Source: Chloroflexi bacterium HGW-Chloroflexi-6 (GTDB lineage: Bacteria; Chloroflexota; Anaerolineae; Anaerolineales; Villigracilaceae). From it: DNA of 64,000 bases. The stretch is from NCBI GenBank assembly GCA_002840685.1, contig PHBU01000006.1, positions 62,001 to 126,000 on the forward strand, in the 5' to 3' direction. The notes under the pieces are model-generated. The model did no database searches. It had not been told where the DNA came from and saw only the letters and a list, made by a program, of their open reading frames with translations. The translations under genes and the position numbers were made by a program. Positions 7,455 through 15,737 of the stretch are shown here, in pieces (positions within the stretch are counted from its first letter, which is position 1; every line of letters starts with the position of its first letter).

Positions 7455-8855
7455 ATGCAATTTAGCAGTTACCTGAACAACCTGTCCTTGCGTACTAAAA
7501 TCGCCAGCCTGACAAGCCTGCTTGTCATTGGTACGGTTTTGGCTTTAACGGCACTGTCGATCGAACGCGAACGGGATAATTTCAAACAAGAATTACTGGA
7601 ACAGGCCAACCTGTTTCTGAAAACCACCACTCTCAGTATTCGAGACTCCTTATACAGCCTTGAACTCGACGAATTGATCGATCTGGCGCGCGTTTTGCGC
7701 GACGATCCAGACGTCACCTTTTTTGTAGTCTATGACAGCAACGGCCGGACACTGGTCGATTCAAATACCGAACAAATTGCAACCTTCTCGCTTGAAATCG
7801 ACCCGCTCGGTCAAAAAATGATCGCCATCCCCAGGGAAGAAGTCTACAGCGAGTGGCAGGATGGACAGCTGCTGACCGGCAGTTCGATCTGGCTTGGCAA
7901 CCAGAGTATTGGCGCCATCGCAACCGGCATGTCAACCGCGGCTCTCGATGAAAAAATTCGTTCGATCACCATTCAGGGCGTTATCCTGGCCCTGGTAGCC
8001 CTGATCATCGGGGGTGGATTGATCGTCATCCTGTCACGGGATCTGACCAGACCCCTCCAGGAATTGGCCCATGCCGCAGAACAAATGGCTGACGGCAAGC
8101 TGGATGTTCAGGTTAAACCGCGCACGCGCGATGAAATTGGGCGCCTTGGCGAAGCCTTCAATCACATGGCGATCGGCCTGCAAGAACGCGAATGGCTGCG
8201 CGATATGTTCGGGCGTTTTGTCAGCCAGGAAGTTGCGGAAGCCATCCGCACCGGGCAAGTCCAGCTCGAAGGTGAGAACCGGGTCGTCTCGGTTCTGTTC
8301 TGTGACATCCGCGAATTTACCGATTTTTCAGAACAACACACACCGCAAGAAGTGGTTGCCATGTTGAACGAGTTTTTGCCGCTGGTGGTGCAGGCTGCCC
8401 AAAAACACGGCGGGATGGTTAATAAATTTGGCGGGGACAGCACCCTGATCATCTACGGCGCGCCGCACGAACTGGACGACAGCGCTTACCACGCAATCCT
8501 GACGGCGCTGGACATTCAAACCGGTTTAAAAAGCCTGAACCAGCGCCTGGCAGCAAAAGGCGAGCAGCCCTTGCGGGTCGGGGTCGGGATCAACACCGGC
8601 AGCGCACTGGCCGGAGCCGTTGGCCCGCGCGAACGGCAGGAATACACCGTCGTCGGCAATACCGTCAACCTGGCTGCGCGCATCGATGGCCTGAATAAGC
8701 AATTCCCGGAACACAACATCCTGATCAGCGAACGCACCCGCTTCGCGCTCGGAAACCACATCGGCGAATTCAACATGATCAACCTCGGGCCGGTCTCCAT
8801 CCGCGGGAAAAATGAACAAGTTGAAATTTGGGCCGTCAAAGAGCTAAAAAAGTAA
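7455..8855 (+). CDS. membrane adenylate/guanylate cyclase with HAMP domain
   Basis: This 466-residue sensor has one TM helix (about 15-35), an extracytoplasmic region of about 140 residues and a second TM helix (about 175-195). A HAMP domain (starting near SRDLTRPLQELAHAAEQMA) precedes a class III cyclase domain (about 265-460). The metal-binding aspartates are in LFCDIREFT and NKFGGDSTLIIYGAP, and the NTVNLAAR helix carries the transition-state Asn and Arg. The Lys in NKFGGD favours ATP as substrate. The gene is nine bases after the binding-protein gene. Its likely product is cAMP in response to a bound ligand. Confidence 0.92.
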   Translation: MQFSSYLNNLSLRTKIASLTSLLVIGTVLALTALSIERERDNFKQELLEQANLFLKTTTLSIRDSLYSLELDELIDLARVLRDDPDVTFFVVYDSNGRTLVDSNTEQIATFSLEIDPLGQKMIAIPREEVYSEWQDGQLLTGSSIWLGNQSIGAIATGMSTAALDEKIRSITIQGVILALVALIIGGGLIVILSRDLTRPLQELAHAAEQMADGKLDVQVKPRTRDEIGRLGEAFNHMAIGLQEREWLRDMFGRFVSQEVAEAIRTGQVQLEGENRVVSVLFCDIREFTDFSEQHTPQEVVAMLNEFLPLVVQAAQKHGGMVNKFGGDSTLIIYGAPHELDDSAYHAILTALDIQTGLKSLNQRLAAKGEQPLRVGVGINTGSALAGAVGPRERQEYTVVGNTVNLAARIDGLNKQFPEHNILISERTRFALGNHIGEFNMINLGPVSIRGKNEQVEIWAVKELKK

Positions 8856-8892
8856 GCCAGTCATCCAACAGTCTGCGAAAAGAGGGAATTTC

Positions 8893-9624
8893 ATGGAATT
8901 TTTCTTCGCAAAAGACTTCAGCGGAAGTCCGTTCACTCTCATGGGCAGGGAACACCTGCTTGCGATGGCAATTCTGATTGCGTTGAATATTGCCCTGTTG
9001 CGGCTCAGAAATTCATCTCCGGCATTAAGAAAACAGACTGCCCTGGTCATGGCTCTGGTCTTGTGGGCGAATGAAATCGGCTGGCATGTGTGGAACGCCT
9101 CGATCGGAAAGTGGGATCTTCAAACCATGCTGCCGCTGCATGTTTGCAGCATCCTGGTCTGGCTGGGCGGCTGGATGCTGGTTCGCCGCGATAAAACCAT
9201 TTATGAATACATGTACTTTTTGGGGATTGGCGGGGCCCTGCAAGCCATTCTGACCCCCGACCTGGGAATTTATGGCTACCCGCATTATCGTTTCTTTCAG
9301 ACCTTCATCTCACACGGACTGATCGTGACCGCCGCCATTTACATGACCACGGTCGAAGGTTTCCGCCCGACCTGGGGCTCCATGAAACGAGTCATTATTG
9401 GCGGCAATATTTACATGCTGATCGTGACCGGCATCAACTGGCTGGTTGGCGGTAATTACATGTTCACAATGCATAAACCCGAAACCGCCAGCCTGTTCGA
9501 TATTATGCCCGCCTGGCCCTGGTACCTGTTGGTGGTTCAATTGATCGGATTGGTCATGTTCCTGATCTTATACCTGCCCTTCATCATCAAGGACTGGCGG
9601 GCCGGAAAACAAGAAACCGCCTGA
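8893..9624 (+). CDS. YwaF-family (TIGR02206) integral membrane protein
   Basis: The protein has 243 residues and about six to seven TM helices. The pattern GREHLLAMAIL, NEIGWHVWN, LPLHVCSILVWLGG, followed later by NYMFTMHKP and PWPWYLL, matches the YwaF/TIGR02206 family. The function of that family is not established. The start ATG follows a GAGGGAATTTC ribosome site. It could be the last gene of the binding protein-cyclase transcript, because only 37 bases separate it from the cyclase gene and a terminator follows. Confidence 0.85.
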   Translation: MEFFFAKDFSGSPFTLMGREHLLAMAILIALNIALLRLRNSSPALRKQTALVMALVLWANEIGWHVWNASIGKWDLQTMLPLHVCSILVWLGGWMLVRRDKTIYEYMYFLGIGGALQAILTPDLGIYGYPHYRFFQTFISHGLIVTAAIYMTTVEGFRPTWGSMKRVIIGGNIYMLIVTGINWLVGGNYMFTMHKPETASLFDIMPAWPWYLLVVQLIGLVMFLILYLPFIIKDWRAGKQETA

Positions 9625-9646
9625 TCTGCAGCTTCTGTTTTAAACG

Positions 9647-9681
9647 AAAAACGCCGGGGTTGCATACAAACCGGCGTTTTT
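9647..9681. terminator. bidirectional rho-independent terminator
   Basis: AAAAACGCCGG and CCGGCGTTTTT form a perfect 11-base stem with A and T tails on both sides. It lies between the convergent YwaF-family and DUF3592 genes. Confidence 0.9.
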
Positions 9682-9698
9682 GATTCTGAAAAACAAAC

Positions 9699-10313
9699 TC
9701 AGGGGTGCGGGTAAATGACATTGTTTTCAGGCGCATCCGGCAGGTAGAGTACGTAAACTGCATTACCGGCCTGAATGGCGCTGTCAAGCGTATTCAAGGT
9801 TGAAACCTGGCCTTGATAACCCTGTCCGTTGGCCTGAAAGCGGTAAACGATCTGCCAGGGGTGGCGCTGATTGACCCGGACATTATAGTTTTGTTCCACG
9901 CTGACAATTTCTCCGCGCGCGGCCTGCCCGACCTGCAAAACCCGGACGGTGGTGCGGGCTTTCTGGTAGCGCCAGTAGATGGCAGCGCCGCCGCCTACCA
10001 GGAAGGCAAATCCCAGCAGGGCAAAGGGGATTCCAATCAGCAAGGTAACCAGCGCCAAAGACATCCCCAGCCCAACACAGGTGAATGTGCCGCCGAGGAT
10101 GGCAAAAACCATCCCGGCAATGAACCAGCCATCGCTGAAGACCAACTTCCAGGCAAAGCTGTCGGCGATCGGGCGGGGAGCAGGCGGAGGCGCAAGCAGC
10201 GGCTCTTCGCGCGCAACGCCAGGCCGCGGGGGGATCGGCAGCGGACCGCCGCAATTTCGGCAGTTGGATTGAAATTCCGTATAGTTGGTTCCACACCAGG
10301 GGCAGGTGATCAT
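9699..10313 (-). CDS. zinc-ribbon DUF3592 membrane protein
   Basis: This 204-residue protein starts with a small zinc ribbon (C4, C7, C18, C21). A proline-rich linker and two TM helices (about residues 60-85 and 88-115) come next. The C-terminal beta-rich region with VNQRHPWQIVYRF and AVYVLYLPDAPENNVIYP matches the DUF3592 pattern. The function is unknown. Such proteins often carry an extracytoplasmic beta-domain, but here this is only inferred from order. The ATG at 10313 has an AAAGGA site and a consensus TATAAT about 25 bases upstream. Confidence 0.8.
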   Translation of the reverse strand: MITCPWCGTNYTEFQSNCRNCGGPLPIPPRPGVAREEPLLAPPPAPRPIADSFAWKLVFSDGWFIAGMVFAILGGTFTCVGLGMSLALVTLLIGIPFALLGFAFLVGGGAAIYWRYQKARTTVRVLQVGQAARGEIVSVEQNYNVRVNQRHPWQIVYRFQANGQGYQGQVSTLNTLDSAIQAGNAVYVLYLPDAPENNVIYPHP

Positions 10314-10335
10314 CTTGTAAATCCTTTCTGCCTGT

Positions 10336-10341
10336 ATTATA
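10336..10341 (-). promoter_or_regulatory. -10 box for the DUF3592 gene
   Basis: A perfect TATAAT reads on the minus strand 22 bases before the ATG at 10313. No good -35 is visible, because the upstream DNA is the gltA terminator. Confidence 0.4.
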
Positions 10342-10343
10342 CG

Positions 10344-10383
10344 AAAAAAGGGACTTCCGGGTGCTACCCGAAAGTCCCTTTTA
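10344..10383 (-). terminator. rho-independent terminator after gltA
   Basis: A long stem (GGGACTTTCGGGT against ACCCGGAAGTCCC, one mismatch) is followed on the minus strand by a T-run. It lies downstream of gltA. Confidence 0.85.
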
Positions 10384-10385
10384 GA

Positions 10386-10462
10386 ATCGCCCTTCGACTT
10401 CAGGTCTCGATACGCCCTTCGTTGTCACTCCGGGCTACTCGACCCTCCGCTCAGGGACTGAA
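10386..10462. repeat. CCCTTCGAC...GCTCAGGG-type intergenic element
   Basis: The spacer between gltA and its terminator contains CGCCCTTCGACT, GGGCTACTCGACC and CCGCTCAGGG. A related block occurs at 12957-12985, also beside a terminator. The resemblance suggests a dispersed non-coding repeat, but two copies are weak support. Confidence 0.35.
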
Positions 10463-10470
10463 TTCTGGCA

Positions 10471-11778
10471 CTACCCAGCCTTGGCAACAATATCCTCGAG
10501 CATTTTGGTGCTCAATGATTTGGGACGCTCGAGCGGCTGGCCAAGGGCGCGCGCCCAGACCAGGTTGGCCATCACACCCAAACCGCGCCCAACCCCAAAC
10601 AGGACAGTGTAAAAGTCGAATTCGCGCACGCCGTAGTAATACTGGAGCGTGCCCGAGATCGCATCCACGTTCGGAGCGGGATTTTTGGCCTTGCCCTGCT
10701 CCTTTAAAACAGCCGGGACAACATCGAAAACCATATCCGCCAAACGGACAAGTTCATCCTGCGGGAAGTGAGCCTTGGCATAGCTCATCTGGGCCGTAAA
10801 ACGCGGGTCAGGCACACGCAGCACGGCATGACCGTAACCGGGGATGACTTTGCCGCCGTTGAGCGTGTCCCAGGCGAACTGGTAAAGCTGCTCACGGGAC
10901 GGGACGCCGCCAAGTTTTTTGTGAACATCGATCAGCCAGCCCAGGCATTCCTGGTTGGCAAGGCCATGCAACGGACCGGCCAGGCCGTTCAGGCCGGCAG
11001 AGAAGGCATAGTAGGCATCCGAAAGCGTCGAACCGACCAGGTGGGTGGCGTGGGCCGAAACATTGCCCGACTCATGGTCAGAGTGCAGAATGAAATACAG
11101 GCGCGCTAGGTCGGCATAACCTTTTTCATCTTCAACGCCCATCATGCGGGCAAAGTTCGCACCATAATCGAGCTTGCGGTCATATTTGGGAACGCCGCCA
11201 TCCTTGTATTTCAGGCGATAAATGAAGGCTGCGATGACCGGCAATTTGGCGGTCAGGTTCATTGCATCTTCAAGGGTCGGCTCCCAGTAAGCATCCTTTT
11301 TGATGCCTTCGTGATATTGTTTGGCAAAAAGAGAATCATTTTGCAGCGCCAACACCGCCTGCGAGAGCAGGGTCATCGGGTGGGTGTCTTTGGGCATGGC
11401 CTTGAGCATCTTGAAGACATAGGCCGGCACCTTGGCGCGTTTGGCCCATTCCTTCTCGACCGCTTCAGCCTGACGCTTGGTCGGGACTGCCCCGATCAAG
11501 AGCAGGTAAAACAGACCGCCAACGTAGGGCATTTCGGCCCCATCCGGCTTGGGCAGGGCGGCCAACACTTCAGGGATGGACATGCCGCGAAAACGGATGC
11601 CCTCTGCCGGGTCGACGTAGGAAATATCGGTCACCAGGCTCTTGATGTCGCGCATCCCGCCCACGACCTGTCCGACCGTGACCTGGTCGACCACCACATC
11701 CGCATGTTCCTTGGCCAGGCTTTTCATGCGTTCACGCCACGCAGGCAATTGTGCAGAAATCTTGTCGTGCAGAATCAT
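10471..11778 (-). CDS. gltA: citrate synthase, mitochondrial (type I) subgroup
   Basis: This 435-residue enzyme condenses acetyl-CoA with oxaloacetate at the entry to the TCA cycle. H271 (HGLANQ), H317 (GYGHAVLR) and D372 (NVDAISG) occupy the catalytic positions, each exactly three residues before pig H274, H320 and D375. Blocks such as HSDHESGNVSAHATHLVGS and GQPLERPKS are those of the mitochondrial type rather than the usual bacterial GltA. The frame is open upstream to 12042, but the ATG at 11778 has AAGGAG and starts where the family starts. It is downstream of mdh on the same strand. Confidence 0.95.
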   Translation of the reverse strand: MILHDKISAQLPAWRERMKSLAKEHADVVVDQVTVGQVVGGMRDIKSLVTDISYVDPAEGIRFRGMSIPEVLAALPKPDGAEMPYVGGLFYLLLIGAVPTKRQAEAVEKEWAKRAKVPAYVFKMLKAMPKDTHPMTLLSQAVLALQNDSLFAKQYHEGIKKDAYWEPTLEDAMNLTAKLPVIAAFIYRLKYKDGGVPKYDRKLDYGANFARMMGVEDEKGYADLARLYFILHSDHESGNVSAHATHLVGSTLSDAYYAFSAGLNGLAGPLHGLANQECLGWLIDVHKKLGGVPSREQLYQFAWDTLNGGKVIPGYGHAVLRVPDPRFTAQMSYAKAHFPQDELVRLADMVFDVVPAVLKEQGKAKNPAPNVDAISGTLQYYYGVREFDFYTVLFGVGRGLGVMANLVWARALGQPLERPKSLSTKMLEDIVAKAG

Positions 11779-11896
11779 CTTTGGCTCCTTTGGTAGGAAA
11801 TTGGGTTTTCCTAAATCATATTGCGCGTGCCGAGCCCTGAACGGAACCACGCGAAACTTGCCTGGCACAGAAGGGCTGGATTGATGGGCCGAAAAA

Positions 11897-12835
11897 TTAA
11901 AGAGAAACGATGTTCTTGAGCGCTTCGTGGGTTTCCTTGACCGCCGCCGCAGAAGTATCGAAGGCAGCCTTTTCATTCTCATCCAGGCTGTACTCGACAA
12001 TTTTCTCGAGGCCTTTGCGGCCCAACATGACAGGCACGCCAAAGAACATATCGTTCAGGCCATACTCGCCTTGCATATAAGCTGCGCAAGGTACGATCAG
12101 GTGCTTGTCTTTCAAGATGGCTTCGGCCATCTGGGCGCAGGCCGCCGCCGGAGCATAGTAGGCCGAACCGGTCTTAAGCAGGTTGATCACCTCCGCACCG
12201 CCCTTGCGGGTGCGGGTGACGATGGCTTCGAGCCGGTCAGCGGGCAGGTAATCGCGCAGCGGCACGCCGGCAATGTTCGAATGGCGCGTTAGCGGAACCA
12301 TCTCATCGCCATGGCCTCCCAGCACATAACAATTGATGTTCTCGACGCTCACGCCGGTTTCAAGGGCCACAAAGGCGCGCATGCGGGCCGAATCCAAAAT
12401 CCCGGCCTGGCCAATGACACGCTCGCGCGGCAGGTTGCCAACCTTCATCGCCAGATACGCCATGGTATCGAGCGGGTTGGTCAAAATAATATAAATCGCA
12501 TTCGGGGAATATTTCAGGGTTTCTGTGACCGCTTTGCCAACGATCTCGGCATTGACCTTGAGCAGATCATCGCGGCTCATGCCCGGTTTGCGCGCCAGGC
12601 CAGCGGTCACGATGACAATATCCGAGCCGGCGGTATCGGCATAATCATTCGTGCCTAAAATGCTGGCATCGCTGCCGATGATCGGCATCGCTTCAAGCAT
12701 ATCCAGACCCTTGCCCTGTGGCATGCCCTCGACTACATCCACAAGTACAATGTCGGCAATTTCGCGCTCGGAAAGCCAGTGCGCAGTGGTAGCGCCGGTC
12801 ATGCCGGCGCCAATGATGGAAATCTTGGCAGTCAT
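11897..12835 (-). CDS. mdh: NAD-dependent malate dehydrogenase (LDH-like type)
   Basis: This 312-residue enzyme interconverts malate and oxaloacetate. It has the nucleotide loop GAGMTGATTA, the substrate arginine loop ARKPGMSR (R82 and R88, favouring malate over lactate), and the catalytic histidine H175 in LGGHGDEMVPL. The ATG follows GGAGG. It has its own promoter (12895-12924) and precedes gltA by about 118 bases. Its product oxaloacetate is the substrate of the next enzyme, and the two are probably co-expressed. Confidence 0.96.
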   Translation of the reverse strand: MTAKISIIGAGMTGATTAHWLSEREIADIVLVDVVEGMPQGKGLDMLEAMPIIGSDASILGTNDYADTAGSDIVIVTAGLARKPGMSRDDLLKVNAEIVGKAVTETLKYSPNAIYIILTNPLDTMAYLAMKVGNLPRERVIGQAGILDSARMRAFVALETGVSVENINCYVLGGHGDEMVPLTRHSNIAGVPLRDYLPADRLEAIVTRTRKGGAEVINLLKTGSAYYAPAAACAQMAEAILKDKHLIVPCAAYMQGEYGLNDMFFGVPVMLGRKGLEKIVEYSLDENEKAAFDTSAAAVKETHEALKNIVSL

Positions 12836-12894
12836 TATTCCTCCGTGAAACTTTTTGGCGAATTTTTTGGAATTTGGGACTCAAATTCCCCTTC

Positions 12895-12924
12895 ATTGTA
12901 ACAAAAAAAGGAGACTTGTCGCAA
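12895..12924 (-). promoter_or_regulatory. mdh: promoter of mdh
   Basis: On the minus strand TTGCGA (12924-12919), an 18-base spacer and TACAAT (12900-12895) are seen. The -35 lies inside the trxB terminator hairpin, so terminator and promoter overlap. Confidence 0.6.
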
Positions 12925-12943
12925 CCTTTTGCGCAAGTCTCCT
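12903..12943 (-). terminator. rho-independent terminator after trxB
   Basis: GGAGACTTG...CAAGTCTCC with an additional inner CGCA/TGCG pairing is followed on the minus strand by seven T residues. Confidence 0.9.
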
Positions 12944-12956
12944 CTGGAGCGTGCTA

Positions 12957-12985
12957 CCCTTCGACTGGGCGCTCAGGGCGAGACC
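12957..12985. repeat. CCCTTCGAC...GCTCAGGG-type intergenic element, second copy
   Basis: CCCTTCGACTGGGCGCTCAGGG sits between the trxB stop and its terminator. It shares its ends with the element at 10386-10462. Confidence 0.35.
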
Positions 12986-13028
12986 CGACGCCTGCCTGGC
13001 CGTTAAACATAATTCTCAAACCCGGTCC

Positions 13029-14009
13029 CTACTCCGCGGCTGACACTTTTTCCAAAAAATGAGTGGCCTGGATCGCAGCCGCAGCGCCCATTCCTGCCGA
13101 AGTGATCACCTGGCGGAAGTGGTTATCAGCCACTTCGCCGGCCACAAAAACACCCGGCACATTCGTTTCCATCAAATGGTTCGAAACGATATAACCGCCG
13201 TCGCGCATTTCCAACTGGCCTTCGAACATCTGGGTATTGGGGGTATGGCCAATGAAGATGAACAAACCATCGGTTTCAAGGGTTGATTCTTCGCCGGTGA
13301 CAACATTCTTGAGCTTGAGGTGCTTCAGTTTGTCAGGGCCAACTGCCTCAGTCACAACTGTGTTCCAGACAAAATTAACCTTGGGATTATTAAGCGCCCG
13401 GTTCTGGAGCACTTTGCCCGCCCGCAAACTGTCACGGCGGTGGATGATGGTCACAGACGAGGCAAAACGAGTCAGGAACAGGCCTTCTTCGAGGGCCGAA
13501 TCGCCGCCACCCACCACGACAACCTTTTTATCCTTGAAGAACCAGCCATCGCAGGTTGCGCAGTACGAAACGCCTTTCCCGGTAAATTCATATTCGCCAG
13601 GGATCTCCAAATGATTGGGACGCGCCCCGGTGCCGATGATCAACGTCTCAGCCAGGTATTCGCCGTTCTCGGTGGTTACCTTGAAGGGCCGCGCCGAAAG
13701 ATCAACAGACACGGCAGTGTCAAACTCAACCTTTGCACCGAAGCGTTCGGCCTGTTTCTGGAATAACTCACCCAACTCCGGACCGCCAACACCATCTGGA
13801 AAGCCGGGATAATTCTCGATGGTATGGGTCAAACCAGCCTGGCCACCCAGTTCCATACCGGTTAAAACCACCGGTTCCAACTCGGCGCGAGCTGCATATA
13901 AGGCCGCAGATAAACCGGCCGGGCCGGAACCCAACACCAGCACTTTGACATGCCGCTTTTCGCCCTGTTGCGCTGAAGATGGCACGGAAACATTACCCAA
14001 ATTGAACAT
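13029..14009 (-). CDS. trxB: thioredoxin-disulfide reductase
   Basis: This 326-residue FAD/NADPH flavoenzyme reduces thioredoxin. The FAD-binding GSGPAGLSAALYAARA is near residues 27-42. The redox pair is C150/C153 in SYCATCDGWF. The NADPH motif GGGDSALEEG follows, and the FAD ribityl motif GVFVAGEV appears near the end. About 20 residues precede the Rossmann start, slightly longer than usual. The ATG at 14009 has AGAGGTGAT upstream, which supports the longer start. No thioredoxin gene is adjacent. Confidence 0.96.
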   Translation of the reverse strand: MFNLGNVSVPSSAQQGEKRHVKVLVLGSGPAGLSAALYAARAELEPVVLTGMELGGQAGLTHTIENYPGFPDGVGGPELGELFQKQAERFGAKVEFDTAVSVDLSARPFKVTTENGEYLAETLIIGTGARPNHLEIPGEYEFTGKGVSYCATCDGWFFKDKKVVVVGGGDSALEEGLFLTRFASSVTIIHRRDSLRAGKVLQNRALNNPKVNFVWNTVVTEAVGPDKLKHLKLKNVVTGEESTLETDGLFIFIGHTPNTQMFEGQLEMRDGGYIVSNHLMETNVPGVFVAGEVADNHFRQVITSAGMGAAAAIQATHFLEKVSAAE

Positions 14010-14128
14010 AGATCACCTCTAGGGAGCAAAATTTCGGAACGAACCTATTTTAACTTATCAGATGCTTCGCCCCCCGAAAAAGTTGCGTTAATGATTTGTA
14101 TGAAAGTAAGAACGGGCAGTTCAGGCAA

Positions 14129-15319
14129 TCAACTAAGATATTTCAGTCCCGACCCTGTATTAAATAGAACGATACGCTCGTCGGGCTTGACCCATTTTAG
14201 CTGCTTCAATTTGATCAAAGCGGCCAGGGTGGCGGCCCCTTCTGGCGCGGCAAAAACACCTTCATCCTCGCCCATCTGATGCTGTGCGGCCAGAATGGCC
14301 TCGTCGCTGACCGAGACGGCCGTGCCCTGGCTTTCGTACAAGTCGCGCAAGATGAGATGGTCAGCAAAACTCTTGGGAACGCGCAAACCGGCGGCAATTG
14401 TATGGGCATTAATCCAGAAATCGCAAAAAGAGGCTCCGGCTTTAAAAGCCTTTACCAGCGGGGCGCAGCCTTTGGCCTGCACGGCCACCAGGCGCGGGCG
14501 TTGAGCATTCTCCAGCCAGCCCAGGGCTTCCAGTTCGGCAAAAGCCTTCCATAGCCCGACCAGGCCCGTTCCGCCGCCAGCGGGGTAGATGATCACGTCC
14601 GGCAGGGTCCAGCCAAAGGCTTCGGCCAGTTCGTATCCCATAGTTTTTTTGCCTTCGACCCGGTAGGGTTCTTTAAAAGTGGAAAGATCGAACCAGCCCT
14701 CGGCGCGGGCCTTTTCACCAGCCATGCCCGCCGCTTCGCTGATCAACCCATCGACAAGAACAACCTCCGCTCCGGCCATGCGGCTTTCCTGAACGTTGGC
14801 CACCGGGGTATCTTTCGGCATGAAAATGTGGGCTTTCAGGCCTGCCCGGGCAGCATAAGCAGCCATTGCGCCACCCGCATTGCCGGCAGTCGGAATGATC
14901 ACCCTGCGGACACCCAATTCACGGGCTTTTGAGATGGCGACAGCAATCCCGCGCGCCTTGAACGAACCGGTCGGGTTGCCGCTTTCATCTTTAAGAAAAA
15001 GGTTGGTCAGACCCAGCTTTTCTCCAATTTTCGGCAGGCGCAAAAGCGGCGCATCGCCCTCGCCGAGCGTGATGCAATGCGAAGCAGCCCGGACAGGCAA
15101 AAGTTCGTGCCAGCGCCACATGCCCCAGGGACGGGTGGCAAAATCTTCCCGACGCAGGCTCTTTCGCAGGCCGTCCAGATCGTAATGAGCAAGCAGCGGC
15201 GACTGGCAGTCGAGGCAATAGGTGTTGAGTTCGCTTGCCGAATAAACCTTGCCGCAATCAGAGCAGGCAAGGTGGCTTATATAAGAAAAATCTGTGCCGG
15301 ATTTCGGGGAAGTTATCAT
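14129..15319 (-). CDS. thrC: threonine synthase-like PLP enzyme with zinc ribbon
   Basis: This 396-residue fold-type II PLP enzyme probably converts O-phosphohomoserine to threonine. An N-terminal zinc ribbon (C19, C22, C35, C38) matches the archaeal/plant-like threonine synthase group. PLP would bind K121 in NPTGSFKARG, and the glycine loops TAGNAGG and AGGGTGLVG are present. The lysine motif is SFKAR rather than SFKDR, which some threonine synthase-annotated proteins and threonine deaminases share, so a related lyase activity cannot be excluded. It is the last gene of the sensory operon, 35 bases after a receiver gene. A second enzyme of the family, fused to a receiver, lies two genes upstream. 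Confidence 0.82.
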   Translation of the reverse strand: MITSPKSGTDFSYISHLACSDCGKVYSASELNTYCLDCQSPLLAHYDLDGLRKSLRREDFATRPWGMWRWHELLPVRAASHCITLGEGDAPLLRLPKIGEKLGLTNLFLKDESGNPTGSFKARGIAVAISKARELGVRRVIIPTAGNAGGAMAAYAARAGLKAHIFMPKDTPVANVQESRMAGAEVVLVDGLISEAAGMAGEKARAEGWFDLSTFKEPYRVEGKKTMGYELAEAFGWTLPDVIIYPAGGGTGLVGLWKAFAELEALGWLENAQRPRLVAVQAKGCAPLVKAFKAGASFCDFWINAHTIAAGLRVPKSFADHLILRDLYESQGTAVSVSDEAILAAQHQMGEDEGVFAAPEGAATLAALIKLKQLKWVKPDERIVLFNTGSGLKYLS

Positions 15320-15354
15320 GGCCGCATGGATATTTCTATGATAACCGAGTATTT

Positions 15355-15735
15355 TTATTTTGGCGAAGGCACAAACGCTTCAACCCGCGCCCACAACTCG
15401 CGAATGTTGATCGGCTTAGACATATACACATCGCAGCCTGCCTCGAGCGCGTGTTCGGCATCGCCTTTTAAGGCGTTGGCAGTAACGGCAATAATAGGAA
15501 CATGGGCCAACTCGTGTTTGCTGCTGGCGCGCAAACGGCGCGCAACCTCGTAGCCGTCAATGTCAGGCAAGTTAATATCCAGCAAGATCAAATTGACATC
15601 TTCACGTTCCGCAACAGCAATGCCATCCAAACCGTTTTCAGCGCACAAAAGAAAATAGCCGCGAGATTCAAGCGCCCGCCTGACAAGGGTCATATTGTCT
15701 GGATTATCTTCAACATAAAGGATTCTGTTATCCAT
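15355..15735 (-). CDS. single-domain response regulator (DivK/CheY-like)
   Basis: This 126-residue protein is only a receiver domain. The acidic pocket is E9/D10, the phosphorylation site is D53 (LLDINLPDIDG), and T85 and K107 (MSKP) complete the switch. It starts two bases after the stop of the PLP enzyme-receiver gene, with AGAGG inside that gene's end, so the two are translationally coupled. It has no output domain. It may carry phosphate between the nearby kinase and the fused receiver or act by protein binding; this is inference. Confidence 0.93.
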   Translation of the reverse strand: MDNRILYVEDNPDNMTLVRRALESRGYFLLCAENGLDGIAVAEREDVNLILLDINLPDIDGYEVARRLRASSKHELAHVPIIAVTANALKGDAEHALEAGCDVYMSKPINIRELWARVEAFVPSPK

Positions 15736-15737
15736 GG

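Noticed and set aside
9813..10799. Open frame of 328 codons on the plus strand
   Set aside because: It spans the antisense of the DUF3592 gene, the gltA terminator and part of gltA. A protein crossing a strong terminator without motifs is not credible.
11794..11813. Short hairpin in the gltA leader
   Set aside because: Seven-base A/T-rich stem with no T-tail. Too weak to call a terminator or attenuator.
10471..12042. Longer form of citrate synthase starting at 12042
   Set aside because: The additional 88 residues are low-complexity and overlap mdh. The ATG at 11778 has AAGGAG and aligns with the family start.
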